Shown here in pieces: positions 11,601-21,918 of a DNA stretch of 64,000 nt; within the stretch, counting starts at the first letter, position 1; every line of letters starts with the position of its first letter. The stretch is from assembly GCA_002943765.1 (NCBI GenBank), contig PQWQ01000029.1, positions 1-64,000 of the forward strand. The letters are read 5' to 3'. A program made the translations under genes and the position numbers. Under the pieces are notes generated by a model that was given only the letters and a program-made list of their open reading frames with translations, searched no databases and was not told the DNA's origin. The DNA comes from Psoroptes ovis. Lineage: Eukaryota > Arthropoda > Arachnida > Sarcoptiformes > Psoroptidae.

Positions 11601-14600
11601 GATTACCAGATCCAAATGACGTTGACAATATATCTGTTTCGAATGCATTCAATATTGCATCGATCTGATTCATGATATTGTTTTCAGTCATGTTCTTGTC
11701 AAACATCGTTGCAACTATTTTATTTGGTAGACCGGTCTTTAATTTTATCAAAAATGCAATCATTGCATTTTTAATTGATCTCTTGGGCGTGTTCCTCATC
11801 GATTTGATTTTGGAACAGAGGCCGTCAATTTGGTCCATTGTGTGACCTAGACAAAAAAAATTCATTTGAATCATATATTCAACATACTAAAAAGCCAAAT
11901 AATGATAATTACCTGTCAAATCATAGATGTTATCATCGTTGATTCGCTCTCTGTGTGCCACATCTGAACCATGAAGAAGGTAGAAGTAATCTTCGCTTTC
12001 TATTAACGTCGAAAGTTGATGTATTTCGATTTTATACATGTCTTTTCGATATAAAACATTGTGAACCAAATGACCTGGGCAGCAGCGGTTTCCCTTAGGA
12101 ATTATTAGTTTACGCTGTTTAAAAACTTGTAAACGTGCTTCGGGTGGTACGAGTCTCAAACTCGTCTCACTTCCACAAATGAAACAATACCTGTGTGTCG
12201 AAATGCATCGTACATGCGGGACTTCAATCAAATCGTCATCTTTTTCTTCATAAATGTATGATTCATCTGAAGTTATTGAAGATTGTGATTTGATTGGAGA
12301 TGAAAAATCCGATTCGCTATATGGTGTTGATATCGGATCACTTGGTGTTATTTCTGCCATTGATGTTGATGGCTGTGGGTCTCTTGATGCTGGTGGCTGT
12401 GAGTCACTTGAAGCTGATGGCTGTGGGTCTCTTGATGTTGATGGCTGTGGGTCTCTTGATGCTGGTGGCTGTGAGTCACTTGAAGCTGATGGCTGTGGGT
12501 CTCTTGATGTTGATGGCTGTGGGTCTCTTGATGCTGGTGGCTGTGAGTCACTTGAAGCTGATGGCTGTGGGTCACTTGAAGCTGATGTTTCAGATTCTTG
12601 TTTTCTTCGAAGTGAGTGAATTTTAGATACCTTCGAGTAACATGAGGAACAAACAAAATCATTGATTTTAATCGTTTTGCCCGTTGCTATGCGGACTTTT
12701 TCGATATATTCTTCATCTTTGACATGTTTATTATATCTATTAATTTTATATTGTAATAGTTTTTTGCAGATAGCACAATGCTTTCCGCGAATCGATATTT
12801 TTTGTTCGGACATTTTGACAAATTGCAACAATGTGTTGGAATCGTGAAATGGATGAAATGTGTTTGTTTTTATGCTTATTTATACAATATTTCACAGGTC
12901 CTTCGACTTGGTTAGGCTTAATTTGTTAGACTCAGCCCATCGATAATTTCGGTATTGAAAAGACCAAATTGTAAGTAAATGCAAAAGAGTGAGAATGATT
13001 CATTGAAAAGGGAATAATTAAAATGATGAAGCGACATGGTCAGGTAAAAATCGAAATATAATATTATATTAGAAAAATATGAAAATGGAGAAACATGTGT
13101 AATGATACTTCAATTTTCTATCAAGTTCAATGATTCTGCATAGCGATAGAGCGGTTCGGTTTTTAATTATAAAATACTTTATTTGTCGAATTTGACGAAA
13201 TCAGCTAATATTCGATGTGTATCGTGTCATTTCATAAAATCTAATGTGTTTTGATTGTGTGTTTGTAGGGAATATGTATAATAATGTCACAAGCCTCGCA
13301 CCTGTGTGAAAAGTCAATTCTATTAGGCTCGGCCCATGGAGACGATTGTTTGTGTCTTTGATACCGACCCAATAGCTATGCAAAAATTATCTATCTATTA
13401 TTTACCTATCAAGGTATTAGCTTGAGGTCTTAGCCATATGTTAATCCTTTCTAGCGCCAGTTCCATTATCTTGTCTGACGCTGCTATAATCTTTCTCTTT
13501 GACAATTCATTTGCCGCTATTTCACTAATTCCTTCTGGCACCAGTTCAACAATTTCTTTGTCCATTTTGCCTACCGACTCATTCCTCATTGTCTCACAGC
13601 AAATATGGAAAAATAAAGGAGAATTATAGAAAATCATGAGATTTAAATAATAGAAATAATTAAAGTATTTAATCAAAAGAAAAAGAATTCTCGAAAATTC
13701 TCATTATACTTTCAATATATGCCCAAGGGTTTATCCCACGATTGTCGAAGAAAATCTTCAGGTCCTTGATGGCCTAGGAATGTGATTGTTTGATCACAGT
13801 TTTTATGTTTATTTAAGACAAACTCAAATAGGAAAATGAAAAGTTGATGATCATTGTGTAGTCCTTTAGGCGAGGCCTCTAATCCTTTGGTCATTAGCTC
13901 TGTATGTCGTTTTCGGCAATTTCCTTTAATCATCTTTGTCTTTAATGTTTTATGACAATCATTTTTACGATTTTTGATAGCAAACCTTTGAAGACCAAGT
14001 GGGAAGAGGAAAAGTTGAACCAACAATAGCCAAAATATCATAGACTTACAAATACTTGTATTAAATACGACTATTTAAACAGTTGTTGAGCGAATCACCG
14101 AGCACTTCAGTTTTGACGTGTACACGTCAACTGGCAGCCCATATGATAATGACAATGGTAACTTCAAATGGATATATTTCGGTTTGCCGATCATGTTAAG
14201 CAATGATATTTTCACGAATGATTAATAACTAGATAATCTTTAATTATTGAAAAAATTGAGAGTTCACCTCTTAAAACGGCCGAGATATAGCAATTATTGA
14301 CTTTTGACCCCCTTTTTGGACCGGAAGGGTCAAGAATTGTTGGTGACCGTCATTGACTTTTTTTCATCTCTATTGACCAAAAACATGATGCGATAACTTT
14401 TATTCCGATTTTTTTCCAGGGGCCGTTATTCTAGGTAACTCTTTCTATATTTTCAAATGATCATTTATTATTATGTTTCTGTAAAAAAAAATCATTTTTT
14501 GAAACTAAAACAAGCACATTCGTGTGTATGTACCATTTTTTTATTATTATTATTTGTCATTTTATTTGCCATGTTGGGGTTATTGTTTCTTTGAAATTTC

Positions 14601-17197
14601 AAGAAAAAAAAATCAAGATCAAAGTCAATATGAATGGATTTTTTCCATCATTTTTTCAGTATAAATCGAGTGCATCATTGTCATGATTACAGAAAATTTT
14701 TCTTTTTGACAATGCCAAGATCATTTCATTGTGGATTTCGTTGTCATTTTATTGTGTTATGATTTTATTGTCAGTGATAAGGGGATCATTTAAGGGTTAT
14801 AACACACATACACACATATTTAGGATTACAATTGATTTTTGGAAAATTTTCGAGAAAATTTTCCATGTTTTTTCTATGGTTATTTTTAGAATTGAAATTT
14901 ATTTATTTTTTTTTTCAATTTTTTTATTATCATTTCTTGTGTGTCATTACACAATACAATAGGAATATGATTATATTGTTGTCGGTGCCGGTTCAGCTGG
15001 CTGTGTAGTCGCTAGTCGTTTATCGGAAAATCCTAAAATCAAAGTATTACTACTGGAAGCTGGCGGTTCGGAAAGTCTTGTATCGGACATTCCGCAAACA
15101 CCGGTCATGATGCAAGGTACACCGATCGATTGGCAATATGAAACTGTGCCGCAAGAAAATGCTTGTTTTGGTCTTGAAGGACGACGATCAAAATGGCCAC
15201 GTGGCAAAGTACTTGGTGGTTCATCGGCGATCAATTATATGATGTATGTTAGAGGTGAGTATATATTTTTGTCAATTTTTTTTTATCAAATAAGTGACGA
15301 ATTTATTGATCGAATTCAAATGACAGGTAATCGTCATGATTTTGATGAATGGGCTGCTAACGGTGCATATGGCTGGTCATATCAAGAAGTGCTGCCATAT
15401 TTTATACGTGCTGAAGATAATCAAGATCCTGATATTGCATATAATGGTTATCATGGACGTGGTGGCCCGCTAACTGTTCAACGAAGTAAAATGGTCAGTC
15501 CATTGGCACATACATTTGTAGAGGCCGGAAAATTATTTGGTAAGTAAATATTTATTCTTCAAAAAAAAAAAAAACAATTGATTCAATTCAATTTTTCAAC
15601 TTTTCACTTTTACTGACCAATCACTTTTCTCAATTGAATTTAGGTTATCCAAATATTGATGTAAATGGTCGAAATCAATTAGGATTTACAATACCGCAAG
15701 CAACAATTCGTCGTGGTGGCCGATGTTCAACAGCCAAAGCATATTTATTGGGCGATGCACGTTATCGTGCCAATTTACACGTAGTTACATTTGCTTTTGT
15801 CATTCGAGTGTTATTCAATGAACTGAAAGAAGCAGTCGGCGTTGTATTTGATCGTTTAGGCGAACGACATCATGTGTTTGCCGTACGTGAAGTCATATTG
15901 TCGGCCGGTTCAATTGGTTCAGCACAACTTCTTATGTTATCAGGTAAGTCATTATGAAGGGAAAAATTTGAAATATTAAAGATTATGGCGCCAGCTTGTA
16001 ACAGCCATTGAAAGCCATTTTCTCTTCTTATTTCAAAATTTTCAATAACTCTTTCAATTTTCTTTCAAAAGGTGTCGGACCACGTGATGAACTCAATCGT
16101 CATGGTATACCGGTCATTTCAAATTTACCAGTCGGTAACAATCTTCAAGATCATATATATCCATTAGGTTTGAATTTTATCGCCGATGAAACCCTTAAAC
16201 CACCTGGTGTAGTATGGACATATATTCAATCACGTGTACATACATTGCCAAACATATTGAAATATATGTCATTCGCTATTGGGCCGATTGCATCGATCGG
16301 TGCATTGGAAGGACTCGGTTTTATACGATCAAGTTTTGCTAACCGTACATTTCCAGATTGGCCAGATTTTCAAATACATTTTCTTTCTGGTTGTATTTCA
16401 TCAGGTATGATTATTACTTGCATTGATTATTATCAATTAATCGATTATTTATTTGATTCTTAATCTTAATTCTTAGATGATGGCCATGTTTTTCGAAAAA
16501 ATATCGGAATCACTGAACAACAATGGCAAGAAACATTTTTTCCATTCGTACAAAAAGAATGTTTCACCCTGTTGCCGGTCATGTTGAAACCAAAAAGTTT
16601 CGGTTACATTCGACTACGCAGCGCAAATCCATATCATCATCCGATTATTAATCCAAGATATTTTACACATCCAGAAGATTTGGAAAAAATGGCTGATGCA
16701 ATGGAAATATCATTTCGAATCGGTAATTCATTACCATTTCGACAAAAATATAATTCAAAACCAAGTGGTCGTGTTGTTCCAGGTATTATAGCAAAAAATT
16801 ATTGTATTTGTTTGTTTGTTTTACTGGTCAATAATTTTTTGATTTGAATAAATTTTGAACAGGCTGTGAACCTTATCCATTGTATAGCCGAAATTATATG
16901 AAATGTTTGGCACAAACATTTACGGTCACAATTTATCATCCAGTCGGCACTTGTAAAATGGGTAGCCCAAGTGATCCGACAGCGGTCGTTGATCATGAAT
17001 TACGAGTGAAAGGTGTACGACGTTTACGAGTTGTGGATGGATCAGTTATGCCACGTATAACCAGTGGTAATACTAATGCACCAATTATAATGATCGGTGA
17101 ACGAGCATCGGATTTAATCAGAGGATATTACATAACACCAAGAATGGGTTTTAGTAATATTATTAATCTTTATACGAATAATATTGGAATTGGATAA
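5656..17197 (+). CDS. GMC-family flavin oxidoreductase (glucose/choline dehydrogenase-like)
   Basis: Seven exons: 5656-5769, 14963-15254, 15327-15539, 15644-15943, 16072-16404, 16477-16782 and 16863-17197. All are joined at GT/AG sites in frame, giving 630 aa, the usual length for insect-type GMC oxidoreductases. Exon 1 is a hydrophobic N-terminus (signal or anchor). Exon 2 opens with the FAD-binding GAGSAG motif (residues 46-51). GMC signature 1 (PRGKVLGGSSAINYMMYVR) is at about 117-135, and signature 2 (GSIGSAQLLMLSGVGP) spans the exon 4/5 junction. The C-terminal HPVGTCKMG has the probable catalytic His near 545, followed by SGNTNAPIIMIGERASD. Such enzymes oxidise an alcohol or sugar with FAD; the substrate cannot be read from sequence. 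Intron 1 is 9.2 kb and holds a 4.63-kb transposon. Exon 1 is the least certain part, supported only by phase and its hydrophobic character. Confidence 0.9.
8353..8432. mobile_element. Mariner-type MITE copy 2 (symmetric subfamily)
   Basis: 80 bp from TTAGGTTGTCCGATAAGTTC to its complement, flanked by TA. Both arms share a GCCGATTTT-like interior. Confidence 0.87.
9796..10153. repeat. Left terminal inverted repeat of the transposon
   Basis: 358 bp, an exact inverted copy of 14068-14425. It includes an 18-bp perfect palindrome (TTGACGTGTACACGTCAA, 10091-10108), a candidate transposase or regulatory binding site. Confidence 0.95.
10362..12813 (-). CDS. DDE transposase with zinc fingers and a C-terminal SWIM motif
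   Basis: Three exons on the minus strand: 12813-11913, 11846-11289 and 11224-10362. They are joined over 66- and 64-bp GT/AG introns and give 773 aa. The N-terminus has a CxxC...CxxC finger (Cys 13, 16, 55, 58), then a Ser/Pro/Gln linker with three 24-aa repeats, then a second Cys/His cluster (CFIC...RCCPGHL). The DDE core follows: Asp413 in CDGTY, the block QRKSYSGQK...KPF, and Asp493 in LDRGF. The third acidic residue would be expected 47 residues later, in the block after TKIRW; this copy has RWSVHG with His541. The C-terminus has CxC-x9-CxH (714-728), a SWIM-type finger. The arrangement fits PIF/Harbinger-like (PHIS) transposases and was assigned by motif recall. The ATG at 12813 is the first in frame. 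Function: element mobilisation; possibly non-catalytic because of the His. Confidence 0.88.
12362..12590 (-). repeat. 72-bp coding minisatellite in the transposase linker
   Basis: About three tandem copies of a 72-bp unit encode a repeating Ser/Asp/Gln/Pro 24-aa motif between the two N-terminal zinc-binding clusters. The repeat keeps frame, so length changes would not break the protein. Confidence 0.9.
13201..14041 (-). other. Second open region of the transposon, function unknown
   Basis: Three minus-strand open stretches. The first, 14041-13712, is 109 aa and starts with a signal-peptide-like segment (MIFWLLLVQLFLFPLG) followed by three Cys. The second, within 13676-13398, contains MRNESVGKMDKEIVELVP and ends at a good donor (TAG|GTAAAT at about 13407). 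The third, ending at 13201, follows possible acceptors. The first has an in-frame stop before any usable donor, so a single continuous gene could not be built. It could be a second element-encoded protein, a captured host fragment, or chance open frames. It does not look like a Myb-like or YqaJ protein, the usual second genes of related elements. Confidence 0.35.
14068..14425. repeat. Right terminal inverted repeat of the transposon
   Basis: Exact inverted copy of 9796-10153, with the matching 18-bp palindrome at 14113-14130. The minus-strand open frame starting at 14041 begins 27 bp inside its inner edge, so the repeat may supply that frame's promoter. Confidence 0.95.
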
Positions 17198-19142
17198 CCA
17201 CCACCACCACCACCACTTTGGCCATAATTTCAACGAGGACATTTTGGGTCCAATTAATCATTTTTTTTTCGCTCGATTTCATCAGAACCAAAACATAAAT
17301 CACAAACAAATAGTCAAATTAATTGCCAATTTTCAATTTTTCAAAATGATTTTGCTCCAATTTGATTTGGTTTTACATAGATTGAAATCTTGTCAAAACA
17401 TTAATTCATCAAACAAACAACAATGTTCCAGTCATAATTTATGAGATGATTTTCTTTTATTTTTTTGAAGCCTCAACTTAGGGTCATAACTTTAATTAAT
17501 TTTAAGTATTTTTAAGGATTTTTCATATATTTATTTAGCCGAATTTTTTTTTTGTTCAAAGATTTTTTTTTGAAACACTTGTAAATATGATTCAATGTAA
17601 CATATTATTTTTTGGAATTTTTTGAATTTTTTAAATGTTAATTTAAAGGTTAGACCTTCATTACAGGTCTGACATTTTTTCAATGATGATTATTTTTCAC
17701 TGAATCTTTCAATTTTCATAAATCAAGTGTCATTTTTCTCAATATTTTTTTCGAATTTTCAAATGAATACAAAATATTTTTTGAATTCAAATCCTACAAA
17801 TCAATCGATTATCGTATAATCGATAGGATTGTCACGTTTTATCAATCAATTCCATCAATTCAAAGGGGAAAAAATCATAAATCACAAAGCACAGGTTTCA
17901 ATATCTATAATGCAATGATTGATCCATACAATGATTGATTTATGATTTATGATTTTGATTCATTCAATTCAAAATTGATTGACATGTTAATTTATATAAA
18001 AATATCACGAAATTGAAAGTGGTCAATATGGAAATTTTGGATAAATATAAAAATGAATAAATGGAAAAAAATACAATCGAATTGAATAATCTCTGGACAA
18101 ATGATGGCTTGAGATTGATACATTTGGAGATGGGATTTTGTTAGGGAAATTATTGTAGACATAAATGACAGCACCATCGACAAACAATGAACAACATCAT
18201 TCAATCATTCAATAAATAAATGAATTGAATCATGTATTATTTGAATCTTTGAATGAATTGTAACAAGCTAACAAGATTTATTTCGGGTTGAAATATTTAA
18301 AATTTGTCAAAGTAAAGTATTTTTTTGAAATTTTTCAATAATATAACAAATGATAGTGGTAATAAAGGGTTAGTGACAAGTGTTCTATGTTTGTGAATAT
18401 ATTTTTGGTCAAAATTTCAATTTGTCAAATTTTATGACGACAATCAATATAGTCAAATATATGCATTGTTTGACCGAAAGGAAAGGTTTATTTTTGACAA
18501 GTTGATCAGTGATGATCAGTCATGATTCATGACAATAATAAAACAATCGATTGATTGTCACATGTAATCGAAAGCTGTTCATGTTTCAATGCTTCTAATA
18601 ATACTTTATGACTTTTATAATCTTGTAAAGCCACTAAAATAATTTACTAAAATAATAATTGGTTATGAGCATGAATTTTGGCGAAATTTTTTCCGGTAAA
18701 ATTCATACAAGTGTGACCGTTCATTTCATATCGGTAAATCTATCCGAAAAAATGTCTTAGCAACTTGTAAATCTGTTGCAGAGATTTCTATATTGTTGCA
18801 TTGTTTCTTATATAATAATTACGATAATCTTTGTTTTCTGCACTGAGATAGCAATCTTGTAAATGTCTAAAATGTTTGTTTGTTTGTATTTCTCTTATTT
18901 CGAAGAAAAATACCTTTGAAAATATTATTTTTAATAATTCTGACCATTTATTAATGAAACGCTCCTCGAAAATTTCAGCTGAAGAAAAATTTCTCATCAT
19001 AGAATCATTGTTTAAAAGAAAATAATAATGATTACTTTATAAACGTATGTTTATGATATACAACACAAGCAAATGGTTATGTGTAATCACATTCATATTC
19101 ATATTTTCTTAAGAAAAACAAAGGATTTACAGTAGGAAATAT

Positions 19143-19226
19143 CCAAGGTTGTCCGAAAAGTTCATTCGGCTTAATCAATTTGATTTGTTTATAAAAATCG
19201 GTCAAAACTTTCCCGGACAACCCTAA
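19143..19226 (+). mobile_element. Mariner-type MITE copy 3
   Basis: About 84 bp. Left arm AGGTTGTCCGAAAAGTTCAT followed by TCGGCTTAATC (A arm); right arm ends CGGACAACCCTAA, then TA. Left end degraded. Confidence 0.85.
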
Positions 19227-19362
19227 TACTTGCATATATGCACTCACACACAAGATGACAATTATGTTCAGGTCAAACAATTTTTGTGAATAATTTGTCA
19301 TTTAAAATTAAAAAAAAAATATGTAAAATGTTCCATTTCTTACATTTTTGTCAAAAACTGTA

Positions 19363-19445
19363 ATAGATTGTCCGAAAAGTTCATTCGGCTTAATCAATTC
19401 GAGAATTGCACATAAAAATCGGCCAGAACTTTTTGGACAACCTGG
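19363..19445 (+). mobile_element. Mariner-type MITE copy 4
   Basis: About 83 bp, A arm on the left (ATTCGGCTTAATC), B arm on the right (AATCGGCCAGAACTTT), ending GGACAACCTGG then TA. It lies only about 135 bp from copy 3, in the same orientation. Confidence 0.85.
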
Positions 19446-20037
19446 TAAAAATAATTTATATATTTTTCTCTTCAAAAATTCATATTCAACTTTAATATTT
19501 TTGATTATTAAAATTAAAATGAAAAACAAAAAAATAGTGACCAGTCAACAAGTGAATAGTGAATGGTCAGTTGACAATTCATGTTCATAAGCATTGTTTT
19601 AGCTGCATAGTTTTAAAGAGAGAGTAAGTCAAAAACAGTAATCAGATCGTTCATCTTTTAAGAAATTGTTCATTTGTTTGTTTATAAATATTATGGTGAA
19701 AAATCCTGGTCAAATGAATATTTTTTTTTGGTCAATTTTCGGATTAAAAGTTAATGATTTTGATTAGTGCAATCGGCTCATTTGTGGACAATAAATATGA
19801 CCAATGAAAAACGACCAATGGTCAATGTCGTCCAATGAAATCATCGATTGACCAGCAGCCTGCCAATTTTGAATCCTTTTGTGTTTGTATGGCCTAATAT
19901 CGATGAATGCTCGGAAAAACAATGAACAATTGTGTACAGTTGAATCAATTTGAAATAATAATCGTCGTAAATAATAATTCATAAATTGTCCCGAATATTT
20001 TTTCGGATAAAAATCAATATTTTAGAAGACGAAAAAT

Positions 20038-20157
20038 ATGTCACAATCATTTAGCCGAAATCGTCATCGAAATTCAAGTCATCATCATACAATTATTAGA
20101 ATTGATAATAATTATAATAATAAACGACAAACATCTGATCATTGTCGTTATGCTGCG
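20038..20157 (+). CDS. Candidate alternative first exon
   Basis: ATG at 20038 opens 40 codons (MSQSFSRNRHRNSSHHH...DHCRYAA), ending exactly at a strong donor (GCG|GTAAGT) in phase 0. The next convincing exon on this strand with a phase-0 acceptor is 31328, the first membrane-segment exon of the LC8 fusion gene. It could therefore supply a second N-terminus for that protein from an upstream promoter. No homology was recognised; it may be chance. Confidence 0.3.
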
Positions 20158-20452
20158 GTAAGTGTTTTTGAATATTTGTTTATTTGGCTGATGAATTTTT
20201 GAAGCATTACAACCTTTTAAAAACATTTGTCAACAAGTTGAATTGTCGAAACAAAAAAAAAGGTTTCAATCTCGATTTAATAAATCATCATTTTCATTTG
20301 TTTTGATTATGAATATTTCATATAATTCAAAAATTTTTCGAATATAATAAACTAATAAATTATCATCATTTAAATATTGAATAAATGAATAAATAATAAT
20401 ATAAATAGTGAATTTGATTTACGATTTATTTATATCAAATCAAAATATTAAA

Positions 20453-20537
20453 TTAGGTTGTCCGAAAAGTTCTAGCTGATTTTCATGCGCAACTCTATCG
20501 TGATTAAGCCGAATGAACTTTTCGGACACGACCTCAA
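20453..20537 (-). mobile_element. Mariner-type MITE copy 5
   Basis: About 85 bp, TTAGGTTGTCCGAAAAGTTC at left with the B arm first, A arm on the right. The right end is altered (GGACACGACCTCAA). Confidence 0.85.
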
Positions 20538-20545
20538 TATTTCAG

Positions 20546-20618
20546 GTACTCGAAAGCGATGGCGCCATTTTAAAACTATAGAAAAAAACGACCATTTAAC
20601 TAGGCGCCATTCGAGTAC
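20546..20618. repeat. Inverted repeat / hairpin beside MITE copy 5
   Basis: GTACTCGAA-AGCGA-TGGCGCC on the left pairs with GGCGCCATTCGAGTAC on the right apart from a 5-nt bulge; the loop is about 36 nt. It lies 8 bp from the MITE. Perhaps the remnant of another miniature element. Confidence 0.6.
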
Positions 20619-21837
20619 AGAGTGTATTGATAAATTATTATTTATGCTTTCTATTTTAAAAAAATGTAGGCTAAAATCATTATATTTTGATACATTTATT
20701 TATTATTTCAATGTATATCAATAATAGCAATAATAATAATGATTTATAATTGAAACTAAAACTTGAAAAACTAAAAATATTTCATTTTGTTACATTGTTA
20801 GAGCAATGGTCAAATTCACTTTTTTTTGATCGAAAATAATGGACAATGAATGATTTTCATTGAAAAATGTTCGTCTTAATATTATCGAATGCATGTATAA
20901 AGGGTATATGATGATACATGGTCAAATTTGAGGTAATTGTCAATGGTTATTGTTATTCAGTATCATCATCGTCGTCGACAATTAAAGAAAGAAAACGATG
21001 CTTACAAATAATGTTTCTATTAATAGACAAAATTAATCGAAATTTATAAATTTGAAAAAATTGAAAAAATTCAATCAATATATGGTCGAATCGATCGATC
21101 GATCGATTGATTGAATGAAATTCAAAATTCAAATCATTTCAAATTTAAAGCTCATTTTTAACTTTGATAACTTGAATCACGATATTTAATGACGATACAT
21201 GGACTACTACTATGATCAATCCAAAATTTCACAATTAATCTTGCTTTCGAAATACCTGTTAATTATTTTGAAATTTTTTTTTATTGTTCATATTCGATTC
21301 CATGGACCTATGGACGATAACATCTGAATAGTCACGGATTTTACTAGTGTTTGTTCGTTGGTCATTCGATAATGATGATGATCAACGATGATGACCATTA
21401 CAAAATGATCATCAACATTTTATGAGATGATAATGATGATGATGAATATATTAAAATGTATATAAGGCTATTGTGTATTGTAAGGTGAATCGAATCGAGA
21501 AATGTATAGCCTTCAAAACAGACAACAAACAGACAAATGAATACGTATAAATCATCACGATTAATGAATTGAATTGAAAATGAAATGAATAAATTAATCA
21601 TTAAATCAAATCATTAATTCATAGATTTGGCTTTTTTTTTGTTTCAAATCAAATTTGAAAATTGACATTGTTAATGAATGATTATGAATGAATGAATGAT
21701 TGTCTGTCTGTGATGTGATGTGATCATCATCAATTTATTCCATTCATTGTCAAGGCTATACAATGATACAATAATCATATAATGATTCAATAATAATTCA
21801 ATAATGTTTGGCCAATGAAACATGATGAAATTCATCT

Positions 21838-21918
21838 TTAAGGTTATCCGAAAAGTTCATTTCGCTTAATCGATAGAATTACTTATGGAAATTGGCCAGA
21901 ACTTTTCGGACAACCTAA
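21838..21918 (+). mobile_element. Mariner-type MITE copy 6
   Basis: About 81 bp, degraded left end (TTAAGGTTATCCGAAAAG), A arm left, right end CGGACAACCTAA. Confidence 0.82.

Larger units (their letters stand above)
9796..14425 (-). mobile_element. 4.63-kb DNA transposon with 358-bp terminal inverted repeats
   Basis: The inverted repeats at 9796-10153 and 14068-14425 were compared base by base, and no mismatch was found over 358 bp. They begin CGGCCCCTGG. The element encodes a spliced transposase (10362-12813, -) and has a second open region (13201-14041, -) of unknown role. The DDE motifs resemble the PIF/Harbinger-like (PHIS) group. No target duplication is obvious: left flank ...AGAGTGATG, right flank TTATTCTAGG. 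Identical inverted repeats imply a recent insertion. It lies in intron 1 of the GMC oxidoreductase, antisense to that gene. Confidence 0.93.
5770..14962 (+). other. 9.2-kb intron 1 of the GMC oxidoreductase
   Basis: It starts at GTAAGC after exon 1 and ends at AG before the FAD-binding exon. It contains a mariner-type miniature element (8353-8432) and the 4.63-kb transposon (9796-14425). Without the transposon it would be about 4.6 kb. The remaining sequence (5770-9795, 14426-14962) is AT-rich with no recognisable exon. Confidence 0.75.

Noticed and set aside
12254..12626. Plus-strand frames rich in Gly/Asp/Cys or Leu/Met/Val opposite the transposase
   Set aside because: Shadows of the 72-bp coding minisatellite of the minus-strand transposase.
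17184..17444. 86-aa frame with a His run overlapping the GMC stop codon
   Set aside because: Lies in the probable 3' UTR; the His run comes from a CCA repeat.
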